In this document: positions 11,937 through 22,072 of the stretch, in pieces
Layout of the letters: every line of letters begins with the position of its first letter
How positions within the stretch are numbered: the stretch's first letter is position 1
Assembly: GCA_010015675.1 (NCBI GenBank)
Contig: ML976979.1
Coordinates: forward strand, 45,815-109,814
DNA from: Byssothecium circinans
Taxonomy: Eukaryota > Ascomycota > Dothideomycetes > Pleosporales > Massarinaceae
Reading direction: 5' to 3'
Length of the DNA: 64,000 nucleotides
Notes under the pieces: model-generated
Database searches by the model: none
Told to the model about the DNA's origin: nothing
Seen by the model: the letters and a program-made list of their open reading frames with translations, nothing else
Made by a program: the position numbers and the translations under genes

Positions 11937-12654
11937 ATGCCCCCATTCTCTCGTCTTGCTCTCTCGACTCGTATTGCGCCTCGTGCCGTTGTCCCTGTAG
12001 CTTCATCCTCCATCCGACCAACTATAGCATTCACGGCTTCGCGACACTTTCATTCCACAAAGATGACCAGCAAACCAATTGCCACCCTGGATGTAAACCA
12101 CCTCATAACCCAACAGACAATTCCCTGAAGCTCACCACCGCAGGCGTCCCTCGTCCCCCGCCTCCCGCCATCCTCACCCACCCTCTTCGAAGCCAAAAAG
12201 CAGAAGAACCTAACCTTCGAAGCCATCGCTAAAGAAGTTGGCCGCGAAGAAGTAGCCATCGCCGCCATCTTCTATGGCCAAGCGCAAGCCTCGCCCGAAG
12301 ACATCAAGAAACTATCTTCCATTCTCGACATTCCCGCCGAAACCCTGGAGTCGCAACTCGCAGGCTATCCCGACCGAGGCCGGACCCTGGATATGCCGCC
12401 CAAGGAGCCGTTGATTTATCGATTGTTCGAGATTGTGCAGAACTATGGCTATGCATACAAGGCGGTGTTGAATGAGAAGTTTGGCGATGGCATCATGAGC
12501 GCCATCAGCTTTTCGACAAAGGTGGAGAAGGAGACGGACGAGAAGGGCGACTGGGCTGTTATTACCCTGCGAGGGAAATGGTAAGCCCGCAGTAAGCATC
12601 ATATACTGACCTCGTACTGACTATGTATGTAGGCTTCCGTATTCGCGCTTCTAG
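11937..12654 (+). CDS. cynS: cyanate hydratase (cyanase)
   Basis: Converts cyanate and bicarbonate to ammonia and CO2 (via carbamate). Three exons (introns 12093-12143, 12581-12632) give 204 aa. From [17 protein letters not shown] through to the ending WLPYSRF it matches cyanases. The catalytic Arg and Glu are in YRLFE and the catalytic Ser in GIMSAISF. The helical N-domain includes [12 protein letters not shown]. The last exon encodes only the terminal LPYSRF and is needed for the family C-terminus. Typical fungal cyanases are near 160 aa; the extra 42 residues before an internal Met (12063) are Arg/Ser-rich without acidic residues and end RHFHSTK, like a mitochondrial presequence. An out-of-frame ATG at 11918 precedes the start. 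Confidence 0.94.
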
Positions 12655-13205
12655 ATGATGCGTAGGTAGCAATGTAGTGTTGCAGTGTAGAATCTTTCCC
12701 GTGTAGAATGCCCCCCACTGTACAATTCTCCGATACATGCCCCTTCAGATGCCCTCTTGAACAATCAGACTTTCTTCTCGTGCTTACATAGATATCCAGA
12801 TTCCTTATCGAGCGCGCGCCTTCCTTCCCTCCTTCACCTAGATCGCGCCTGCCTCGCGAGCCACCGTCGCAGCGTTTGCCGCCAATCTCTCTCACTGCAA
12901 TCTCATTCCATAGGCAAAGAGATAACCTTTCTGTCCCCGCTCCTTCTGGCCGTTGCCTGGCCTACCGTCTATAATTACTGTGCTTCGCCTCTTGGTCACC
13001 GTCACTCCTCCCTCCCACTCCCATCCTCCCACACACGGCACACTAACTTCACTGCCGCTCCAGCTCCTTTCAACACAAGACACATCTAGCGACCAACTTC
13101 TTGCCCAGTACTGCCTTTCAATCGTGACTCGGATTGCTCTAACCTCACAAAGCCGCAGACTACGTCCGATTTGCCCGCACACCACTCCATCCTCCACAAT
13201 ACAAA
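12655..13205. other. intergenic, promoter of zinc-finger gene
   Basis: Between two genes transcribed in the same direction. The second half is pyrimidine-rich (CTCCCTCCCACTCCC and similar), as in many fungal promoters and leaders. No gene seen. Confidence 0.6.
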
Positions 13206-14808
13206 ATGGAGTGCCCAACCGAACCCCCGAACCGAATCAAGTGCACCTACAAAGACTGCGACATGTCTTTTACATCTATGCGCTCGATGCTGAGCCACAA
13301 GAAGAACTCCGAATTCCACGACTACTGCGAGAAGTGCGACGAAGACTTCGACTCCTACGATGACCTCGCCCAGCACAAGGCGTTCCGGCCGGACAAGCAC
13401 CACAAGGCCTGCCGCGTCTGTGGGGAGGAGTTCAAGTCGACCTCGGGTCTGCGGCGCCACATCGAGTTGGTGAGTGTTTGGTCGTGCTTGGAATATAGCC
13501 GCAGTTTGCTGACGTTATCTAGACACACAAAGTCGATCAGAAGCTTAAGTGCCTGGGCTGCGAGGATACCTTCTATCGTGCTTCACTGATGGTCGAGCAC
13601 CTGGAGTATGGCCACTGCACCGTCATTTCACCTGAGCAGTTCATGGGCCACATCGTGCACAAGCATTTGGGTAAGTTGGTCCCACGCTTGGATGAGCTTT
13701 GCTGACGTCGTACTTCCAGTTACGGAGCTGCTGAAGGGTGGTCCCAGCTATGATCGCTTCATGCAGAAAATCTCCAACTTCGAGGCGGCTAATGATCACG
13801 AACATCAGGGCGGAGTCTCTGTGGCGAGTGATGACATGATGGAACCGGACGAAGAGGACGAGGCTCGCGATGTGCCGTTCGAGGCCATTAAGCCGGTCAT
13901 CTTGAATGAGGACGTCGTCCACCCGGGTCATTATCCTCCTCTGCCATCGCAGTCCGGCAAGAAGGGCAGTGAGACCGCCGTTGACCTGTCTTCGGCATTG
14001 GATAATATGTCTATCAGTGGGGCTTCCTCTACCACCGCCGTGGGTGCTGGCGGCTCAGATGCTGATGGCGTTGACGCTGAGGGCTCGAACAAGACCGGCC
14101 GCCAGGTCACGGCGTGGGTGCCTGGATCGAGCAAGCAGCTCTTCCCCAAAGCGCATGCGACTCCGCCGCCTAGCGAATACTCTATCAACCGCTATGACGA
14201 CGAAATGAACAAAGACCATGGCATCAACATCCTAAAGACGCGCTTCTGGGACCCTCTGAGTGGCGATTGGAACCCGGATCGATTCTTCAACTCGATCATC
14301 TCGAAGTACTTCTGTCCATTCCCATGCGAGTAAGTGCTTCTGCTCACCCCATTTCCATATCCCTTCACTAACTTTCCCCAGGCAAGTCTTCGACAACGCC
14401 AACGAGATGAACATGCACATCATGACCGAGCACCGCATTAAGCGCATGAAATGTCCCTCCTGCCTTAAGTACTACAAGACTGTCACTGCGCTTATGTCGC
14501 ACTGCGAGTCCCGCGGTTCACGCTGCTCTATCAACAAAGCCGACAACTTCAACATCTTCCTCGACAAAATCACGGGTGGTTTTCTCTCCGTCGAAGAGAA
14601 GACGCGTCCCGATCACCTTCATAATCCGACCGTCTGGGTTAAGAATACCGAGACTGACAGCATCGAGCAGTATACTCCCCCGACCGCAAACTACCTGCAG
14701 TATACGAGCTCCAAGCCGGTAGATTGGAAGGATCCAAAGAAGGTGGCGGCGCAGATTGGTGGCGGTGGGAATGCGTTCAAGTACCAGGGACAGCTGAGCC
14801 GCTGGTAG
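13206..14808 (+). CDS. multi-C2H2 zinc-finger protein
   Basis: Probable nucleic-acid-binding or ribosome-associated zinc-finger protein; the precise function is unknown. Four exons (introns 13470-13522, 13671-13719, 14330-14381) give 482 aa. About four C2H2-like fingers lie at the N-terminus. The third (CRVCGEEFKSTSGLRRH, with its last His in exon 2) fits the classical C-x2-C-x12-H-x4-H spacing. Two more lie near the C-terminus (FCPFPCEQVFDNANEM, KCPSCLKYYKTVTALM). Between the clusters is an acidic linker of about 200 residues rich in Asp, Ser and Gly. The C-terminal end has WKDPKK and FKYQGQLSRW. All three introns are phase-consistent. I do not recognise a named yeast orthologue. Confidence 0.85.
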
Positions 14809-15762
14809 ATGATCCTAGGGCGGACCGTGCTGGAGGAGTCGGTGACTGTGGGGTTTGGGGCTCGGGAGACTGGAGTTCTGAGGGGAGCTGGGACAAACGG
14901 GATCAGATTGTAGGCGTTTTGGGGGCTGTGAACTGCGAACCGAAAAAGTCGGCACCCATTCTTTTTTATTCTTGGAATTCAGGCTTGTCCAAAGGGGTCT
15001 CGACTATGCGTGCTATACTGCTCTCCCACCAAAAGCGGCTCTAGCAGGCAGGCAGGCAGACTTACAAACTCATTTGATTCAGCTAGCTACCACACGGTAC
15101 AACTAGATAACTATACTCGATGTGGATATCGTCATGTCCACCTGGGTCTCTATTCTATTTAACTCTCTCTCTGTGTAGGTGAAGAAAACTTGGAACCTTC
15201 TACACAGGATGAATGTTGGTTTCATCAATTGATATACCCGGGTATCTATCTCATGGATGTTTATCAAGGAAGTCGTACCGGCGAAGCAGCATTGGCTGGA
15301 GAGTGTGAAGGTTGTCTGAGTCAACGGTTCTCCTATGTTCTGTTGGCCCTCGGACCTGAGTTAAGGTTATGTATGTATGTGCTTGATGGGTAATTTACTG
15401 GTCGCGGGGATGTGCGGATTGTAAGGAGATAGAGAATGATGGGGGTGGAATCACTAGAATGCACTATAGTCTTCACAAGCGAAGCAGACAGGCACAGTGG
15501 AGCACCGAACAAATTAACCTCGCTCGAAACATCTATAGGGACTGTTTCACCAAGACGCGCTAATCCGTATCGGGACCCACAAACGTCATTCTCTCGATCT
15601 AGAGCGGGAAAAATGCTCTGCGATGTCGGCTTCGGAGGAACGGTAATCCGCCCCCGCCTTTTGACTCAATAGATAGACTTTCTTTTATGCTGCACGAGAG
15701 CACTCCTTCCCCACACTCACATCCACAACCACCCGAGATCTTGACATCTTCCCCAAGGAAAA
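14809..15762. other. intergenic, no gene seen
   Basis: 954 bp between two genes on the plus strand. The first part is the 3' region of the zinc-finger gene. A GGCAGGCAGGCAG repeat lies near 15050. No supported reading frame; the last 200 bp should hold the homocitrate synthase promoter. Confidence 0.6.
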
Positions 15763-17279
15763 ATGTGTCCAGAGCCCAGCACAAACGGTGTGAACGGCCA
15801 CGACGGTCAATTGCCCAAGCCGCGCCCGGCCGAACTGCCGTACCAGACCGTGGGCGACTTTCTCTCTAATACGGGCCGCTTCAAAATTATCGAGAGCACG
15901 TTGCGCGAGGGAGAGCAGTTCGCCAATGCCTTTTTCGACACGGAAACCAAGGTCAAGATGTGCGTCCTTTGCAATTTCAAAGATTCCACATGCAATCCTA
16001 TAATGTTTGGTAGGAGTCACTGACTCGAATACAGCGCCACCGCACTCTCAGATTTCGGCGTCGAATACATCGAGCTCACCTCACCGGCCGCGTCTCCCCA
16101 ATCCCGCAGCGATCTCGAGACCATCTGCAAACTAGGCCTCAAGTCCAAGATCCTTACACATGTACGATGCAACATGGAGGATGCCCGCCTGGCAGTCGAG
16201 TGTGGCGTCGATGGCGTCGATGTGGTCATTGGAACGTCGAGTTTCCTCCAGAAGCACTCCCACGGCAAAGACATGACATATATCACCAAGACCGCCATAG
16301 AGGTGATCAACTATATCAAGAGCCAGAACATTGAGGTTCGGTTCTCCTCGGAGGACTCGTTCCGCTCCGACTTTGTGGACCTGCTGTCTCTCTACAAGGC
16401 CGTTGACCAGGTTGGCGTGAACCGTGTGGGTGTTGCAGACACGATTGGCTGTGCAAGCCCCCGTCAGGTCTATGACTTGGTGCGCACTTTGAGGGGTGTC
16501 GTACATTGTGACATTGAAACACATTTCCACAACGACACCGGCTGCGCGATCGCAAACGCACATGCTGCGCTAGAAGCAGGAGCAACACGTACGTTTCCCC
16601 CGGATCATATTTTGACTTCACCAGCTAATCAACCCCTAGACATCGACACCTCCGTCCTCGGCATCGGCGAGCGAAACGGCATAACAGTATGTCCACCCCG
16701 CACCCTCCATCATCATGACTCCCCACTAACATCCCCACCCAGCCCCTCGGCGGTCTCCTCGCCCGCATGATCGTCGGCAACCACGAATACGTCACGACGC
16801 GCTACAAGCTGCACAAGCTCAAAGACATCGAAGACATGGTCGCCGAAGCCGTCCAAATCAACATCCCCTTCAACAACCCCATCACGGGCTTCTGCGCCTT
16901 CACCCACAAGGCCGGCATCCACGCCAAGGCCATCCTCAACGAACCCAGCACCTACGAGATCATCAACCCCGCGGACTTTGGCATGAGCCGTTACATCCAC
17001 TTCTCGTCACGGTTGACGGGGTGGAACGTCATCAAGAGTCGGGTTGAGCAGTTGGGCTTGAAGATGACGGACGATCAGGTTAAGACGCTGTATGTGGTCC
17101 CTCCCTCCCTCACTCACCAGCTATTTTTCCAGTTATGCGTCTGCGGTCGTGGAACTAATTGCTAATACGATACGCACAGGACGAGCAAGATCAAGGCCAT
17201 GGCTGATATCCGCCCACTGGCCATCGACGACACGGACTCGATAATCAGGACTTTCCACCTCGATTTGCAGGAGGTCTAA
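15763..17279 (+). CDS. hcsA: homocitrate synthase, first step of lysine biosynthesis
   Basis: Condenses acetyl-CoA with 2-oxoglutarate to homocitrate, the first step of the fungal alpha-aminoadipate lysine pathway (yeast Lys20/Lys21). Five exons (introns 15960-16034, 16589-16639, 16687-16742, 17090-17179) give 414 aa, within the family range. Signatures are [10 protein letters not shown] at the start of the TIM barrel, the metal-binding [19 protein letters not shown] across the third intron, and [11 protein letters not shown]. The ending [14 protein letters not shown] matches the family C-terminal domain. Each intron was fixed by restoring these motifs. Lysine feedback is known for the family but is not visible here. 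No other lysine gene lies in the window. Confidence 0.96.
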
Positions 17280-17977
17280 CAGCAGGCGTGCTGGTCCTCC
17301 ATCTTGGCTTGGGCATTTAGTCACTGGCCATTGTCTTGTCTCATCAGCATCTTCTTGGTTCCCACCCCCCAAAAAAAAGTTCACATCTTTTAACTTGCTT
17401 GCTTGCTTGATTAAGGTGCACCGAAGGCTCGGCTCGGCTCGGCTATATATGGAATAGATATTACTGTGCCATATCAATTCCAATCCATTTCAGTTCAAAT
17501 CAATTCAGTTCAAACCAATTCCAATCCATTTCGACTCAATGCAATCCAGATGCAAATCCAAATCCAAATCCAAGTCCAAGTCCAAAACGCCTGCCTCCAC
17601 AAGCAAGATCAAGACCAAAATCCCACATGTCCCTACTACACCCTACTACATATAGTAGACAACAGACTACTAAAATAAACCATCATGCCAAGAAGAAAGA
17701 AAGAAACAAAGCCCCAGATTATCTATGCCCATCGCCCTCCAAAACGCCCCAGGAGATGACGCCGGGATGGTACTGTAGTACTAAAACTCCCTCTCCCTCT
17801 CCCTCTCCTTCTTCTTTTCTCCTCGTCCTTGGTCTCGGTCTCGGTCTTGCTCTTCGCTCTTGCTCTTGCTCTTTCGGGGGTGATGGATGGCTACGGTATC
17901 ACGTCCCGGTTCCGTTTAAGTTCAAGTTTCTGCTTCCGTTTCCGTTCCCCGTTCCCCGCTCCCCGCTCCTTCACTTC

Positions 17978-18014
17978 GCTGTGCTGTGCTGTGCTGTGCT
18001 GTGCTGTGCTGTGT
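17978..18014 (+). repeat. pentanucleotide microsatellite (GCTGT)n
   Basis: About seven uninterrupted copies of GCTGT, followed within 10 bases by a GGTGC run of about four units. Confidence 0.9.
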
Positions 18015-18193
18015 TCCGTCCGGTGCGGTGCGGTGCGGTACGGTCCTGTCCCGTTCCTCCCGCACCGTTCCGGCGCATTTCGTTCGTTCCCTGCCCACCT
18101 GGATTACCTCCGCGGATTCGATGCTCCGCATTACACGTTACCCATTACGCGCTAACTATAATGTACATGCACACCCCACTGCATAGCTGAAGA

Positions 18194-18240
18194 TATGATA
18201 GGATAGGGGTAAGGTAAGGATAGGATAGGATAGGATAGGG
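18194..18240 (+). repeat. GATAG-type microsatellite
   Basis: Iterated GATAG/GGTAA units, about nine imperfect copies. This is the second pentanucleotide tract in the same intergenic region. Confidence 0.85.
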
Positions 18241-18418
18241 TATGGTGGGACAGAGTAGTATACTATAGGGGTGAGGATGGCAGTCGTATTATCAATCATA
18301 TTATCAATTACGATGATCAGTCCAAGATGATCAACACGATAATGATGCTGTGTTTTTCGTATCGAGCTGTTATTGTTGTTTTGGTACCGTAATGAGGGAG
18401 GGAAGGGAGATTGCGGGT

Positions 18419-20318
18419 TTACAATCCAGAACCGGAGCCGGAACCGGAACTCTGTGTCGGCGCCGCACTCGTCGTCGTGTTGGTTACGTTCAGGGCGCCC
18501 ATGTCGCACCAGTTGACGCCGTTTGTGGTGATTGGCTGTTGGGAAGAGATTGATCAGCACAAGTTCCGGATTCCTCGTCTCATCGCATCTCATCTCATCG
18601 TATCATATCATCCTGCGGTGGGAGGGCAGGGGAAGGGAGGGAAGGGGAAGGAAAGGGAAAGGGAAAAAGGGAAAAGAAAAAGTTAAGGACTTACCAAACA
18701 AGTCAAATGATGACACCAAGAACACGAATTCCTCCAATCATAAAAGTTCCTCAGAAGAAGAATAAATCCAATCAGCGTGACGACCAACATCGCAGCCCTG
18801 AACCCCAACCACACCCACCAGAACGGCTTCCTCCCCTTGAAGAACCCAAGCGGCTGTTTCACAAACATACTCGCCGTCGCGCCGATGCCACCGGTACCCG
18901 TTCCCTCGGCGCCGTTCGCGCCGCTCATGGACGGCAGGGCAGGGTTCGCGACCGTCGAGTACGGAGGTTCGGAAACGCCGGTACGTTTACGGAGCGCCTG
19001 TGGGGAATGCAGGATACAGACTCCCAGCACGATACCCATGACGAAGCCGCCGATGTGCGAGAAGTTGTCTAAACCGGGGAGGAGGCCGAGGACGAAGGAG
19101 ACTGCGACGTCGAGGAGGAGGAAGAGGAGGTCTTTCATGGGCGAGCGGCGGGAGTTCCAGTTGTAGAGCAGGTCGAGGAGGACGAGGGCGAGGATGCCGA
19201 AGAGCGAGCCTGATGCACCGACCGATGTGATGCCCTCGGCCGCGTAGTTCCCGCCGAGCACGAAGCCGAAGATTCCTGCGCTGAAGTATACGAGGGAGAA
19301 GCGCAGACTGCCGATTTCCTTCTCCATGTCCCGCCCCAGCGTCCACTGCAGCAGCATGTTGAACCCGATGTGGATGAGTCCGGCGTGCAGGAAAATGGGC
19401 GTGATGAAGCGGTACCACTGATCGGGTTCCATGTCCTTGTGGTTGCGGAAGTCCGAGAAGGGGAAGTTGTAGACTTGGTTGGGGACGCCGCCGAGGCCGC
19501 AGAGATCGCTGAGCGAACAGATGCTGGTGTCTTCGATCTTGGTCAGGTTCGCGCAGGGCCATTTTGTGATTTTGGCGTTGACGATCTTCTCGATGTAGTG
19601 CATGCAGGGCTGGTAGCGGGCGCCCATGTTGATGAGGACGTAGGGCGAGGGCCCGATCATGATGTTGAAGTTAGGCTTGGTTTGGATGGGGGTTCCTGTT
19701 AGGATGGCTGGTCACTTTATTAGCCTCCTGAACTTTTCACGCTTTCCATCATGGTGGTTTGAGAAGAGAAAAAGACAAATACTCACCATTCTTGATCAAC
19801 TCCCCAATAAATACGCCAACCTGCACCGCCGTCAAAAAATACACCACCCAAGTAACCTTGCCACTAAACATCCCTTTCTTTTTCTTCTTCTTCTCGCCAG
19901 GATGCGCCGGTGGATATCTCCCCTCTGGATCGGTCATATACGTCGCTCCGCCGCCCATCTTCCCGTGTTGCTGATTCTGCAGCGGAATCGCGTTCTGGTC
20001 CGCAAACGGATCCGAAGCCTGGTAGCCCGGCGAGTCGTACCTTCCCCCTTGCTGATGATTGTTGTGGTAGTGTGTGTTGGGGACGGCGGCGGCGCCGTGG
20101 TACGATGTGTCGCCGCTGTAATGCGACGTGGTGCCCGTCTGGGTGTGCACGAGGTTCGTGTTGCTGGGGTAGTCGTAGCGGCTGTGGTCGTCGAAGGGGG
20201 AGGAGACGGGTGATATTGACTGGGCGTGGTGGAGAGATGGTGGAGTTGTGTCGCTGTGGGGATGTGAAGGATGTCCGCTTCCTCCTCCGCTGGTGTTGTA
20301 GTAGTCGTTGGCGGCCAT
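18419..20318 (-). CDS. rhomboid-family intramembrane serine protease
   Basis: Cleaves transmembrane substrates within the membrane. Three exons (introns 19786-19696, 18694-18536) give 549 aa. Residues 1-150 are cytosolic and rich in Ser, His, Gln and Gly, ending in a Lys run (EKKKKKK). A first hydrophobic segment (VVYFLTAVQVGVFIGELI) follows, then a Cys-containing luminal loop. The rhomboid core has the GASGSLFG catalytic Ser and, two segments later, FSHIGGF with the catalytic His, so it is predicted active. The last exon supplies the Cys-rich ending NWCDMGALNVT and a Gly-Ser tail. It is far longer than yeast Rbd2-type rhomboids. A Dsc/Tul1 E3 gene lies immediately upstream on the same strand. 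Confidence 0.92.
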
Positions 20319-22072
20319 TGTGGCAGACGCGCAGCGGGCAGCGAGGCGCTGAGATGTATGTGGTACGGGCTGCGTTGGCGGCTGGCTGGCTGGCTGGCTT
20401 GCTGATGCGCGGCGGCAGTTTATGTCGGGACCGGAGTTGTATGTGAGGAGCCGGAAAGGGGATGTGGGACGGGGATGATGGGTGCGGCGGCGCTGTGCAG
20501 TGTGCAGTGTGCAGTGTGCAGTGATGATGAGAGATTGATGGGGGTCGGGCTTCGTTGGTGTGCGTGCGTGCGTGCGTGAGTGTTTACCAGCCCTGCAGAT
20601 CAGATCAACCCGGTGAATGATTACCCGGGCGTGACCAACTTCTCAAACCAAGTGAGCAAAGATTCCAAAGCGTTAAACGATGGGTGAGGCTGCCTTCTAT
20701 ATACACGCACACTCGGTCAGAAAGAAGAGAAAAACAAGGGTGGGAGAGCAACAGCTGAGCTGGATCAGAGAGGGCCTGAGAGGCTCAGAGGGACCATGGA
20801 TCCACTTGCGCACCCCAATGCCTAGTTCCGCTCAGCCTCCAGCCCTGTCCCACGCACCCAATCACGGCCCGGCTGCTGGGCGAAAGGCGAGTTTCAGGCC
20901 GTCGATCTCTTTTCTGTTGCTTTAAATAATATCCCCATGACTTCATTTGAGCCTGTGTGGAATCCCGTTGTGGCGGTCAGTTTTTTGTAGCTGTGGCTAA
21001 CGCCTTGTATACAGGCTGGCTTTGTTTGACTCTGCCGGATTATTTGTGAGTTTATGTGCTTTGCTTTGTGGGAACGTGGCGCGGCCATAGTGGCGTAGCC
21101 TACCTCCCTATTTCATTCACTCCATTTATCTTTCTCCCCCAAGGTACCTTTAATGCCGACAATTCAACTGCCACAGCAACCAATCCATCCACCACCTCAC
21201 TCAACCTCTTCCCTAACCCTTCCCCAACAACCTCTCCCTCTCTCCCTCACTCTCCACCATCTACCATCGACCACGTGAACCTACCCAAACGCAAACATAA
21301 ACATCTAGATTCCACACGAAATTCCCGCCCTCCTTTCCCAATCTCCAGTCCAAAACGTCCCGACCAAGTCCACCCTAACATCCTCGGTACTTCGTAGACT
21401 AGTTCCCGCCCTGTCCAGTCCAACCCATCGGACTTCGCGTACCTACCCATGATCAAAATCTCCGGTTGCTGCGACTAAACCTAAACCAACCTTGACCACT
21501 GCCCAGGGCGGTTGGTTGGTTGCCGTGCCGTGCCGTGCTGTGCATGTATGGCATCGCGGCAATGTCCTCTTTCCTTTTTCCTAATTCAGTCTGATGGTAT
21601 TTCAAAACCATACCCTATCTACCTACATACTACTGTCAGACTGTCTAGACAGTCCAACAACAGAAATAACAACATAATTAAATCCAGTCCCGGATGGAGG
21701 CGTCTTAGGGAAACCGATATTTTGGAACTTTTCCTTTTTTTTTTTTTTTTTTTTGTTGGAATGCAATGCGTAGACCCAACGACAACGACAACGACGCTGA
21801 ACAGTATGCATGCATGCATGCATACTCCAGCTCGAAGAAGCCCTACAAAATGCGTCATGAATCCCAGATCCCGAATCCCGAATCCCGTAGACTAGACGGC
21901 GGGCAACGTTCAGCGACCAGCACTAACTGCCTGACTGTGCCGTGCCGTGCGCTTGTTTTCTCTCAGCAGCCCAACGAGCAAGCAAGAAAAGTCACAGTCG
22001 TCCAACATCACAAAAAGCAACATAAAAAAATCTATCCATTGCTCAAAGACCAAAAGTAAGACTACGCCCCAT
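20319..22072. other. long intergenic region with microsatellites
   Basis: 1.75 kb without a supported gene. It contains (GTGCAGT)n at 20494-20523, (GTGC)n near 20560, a T(20) run at 21735-21754 and (TGCA)4 near 21807. The small open frames here have no protein-like features. The part next to 20318 should hold the rhomboid promoter. Confidence 0.6.

Larger units (their letters stand above)
17280..18418. other. repeat-rich convergent intergenic region
   Basis: More than 1.1 kb without a gene, between converging genes. It is built largely of short imperfect iterations: TTCAAATCAATTCAG-like units around 17480-17540, CAAATC/CAAGTC units around 17550-17585, CTCCCTCTCC around 17790, TCGGTC around 17830, then pentanucleotides. 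Frames open in places only because of repeat periodicity. Confidence 0.65.

Noticed and set aside
17978..18240. telomere-like or CRISPR-like repeats
   Set aside because: Units are simple pentanucleotides without spacers and do not match fungal telomere TTAGGG.
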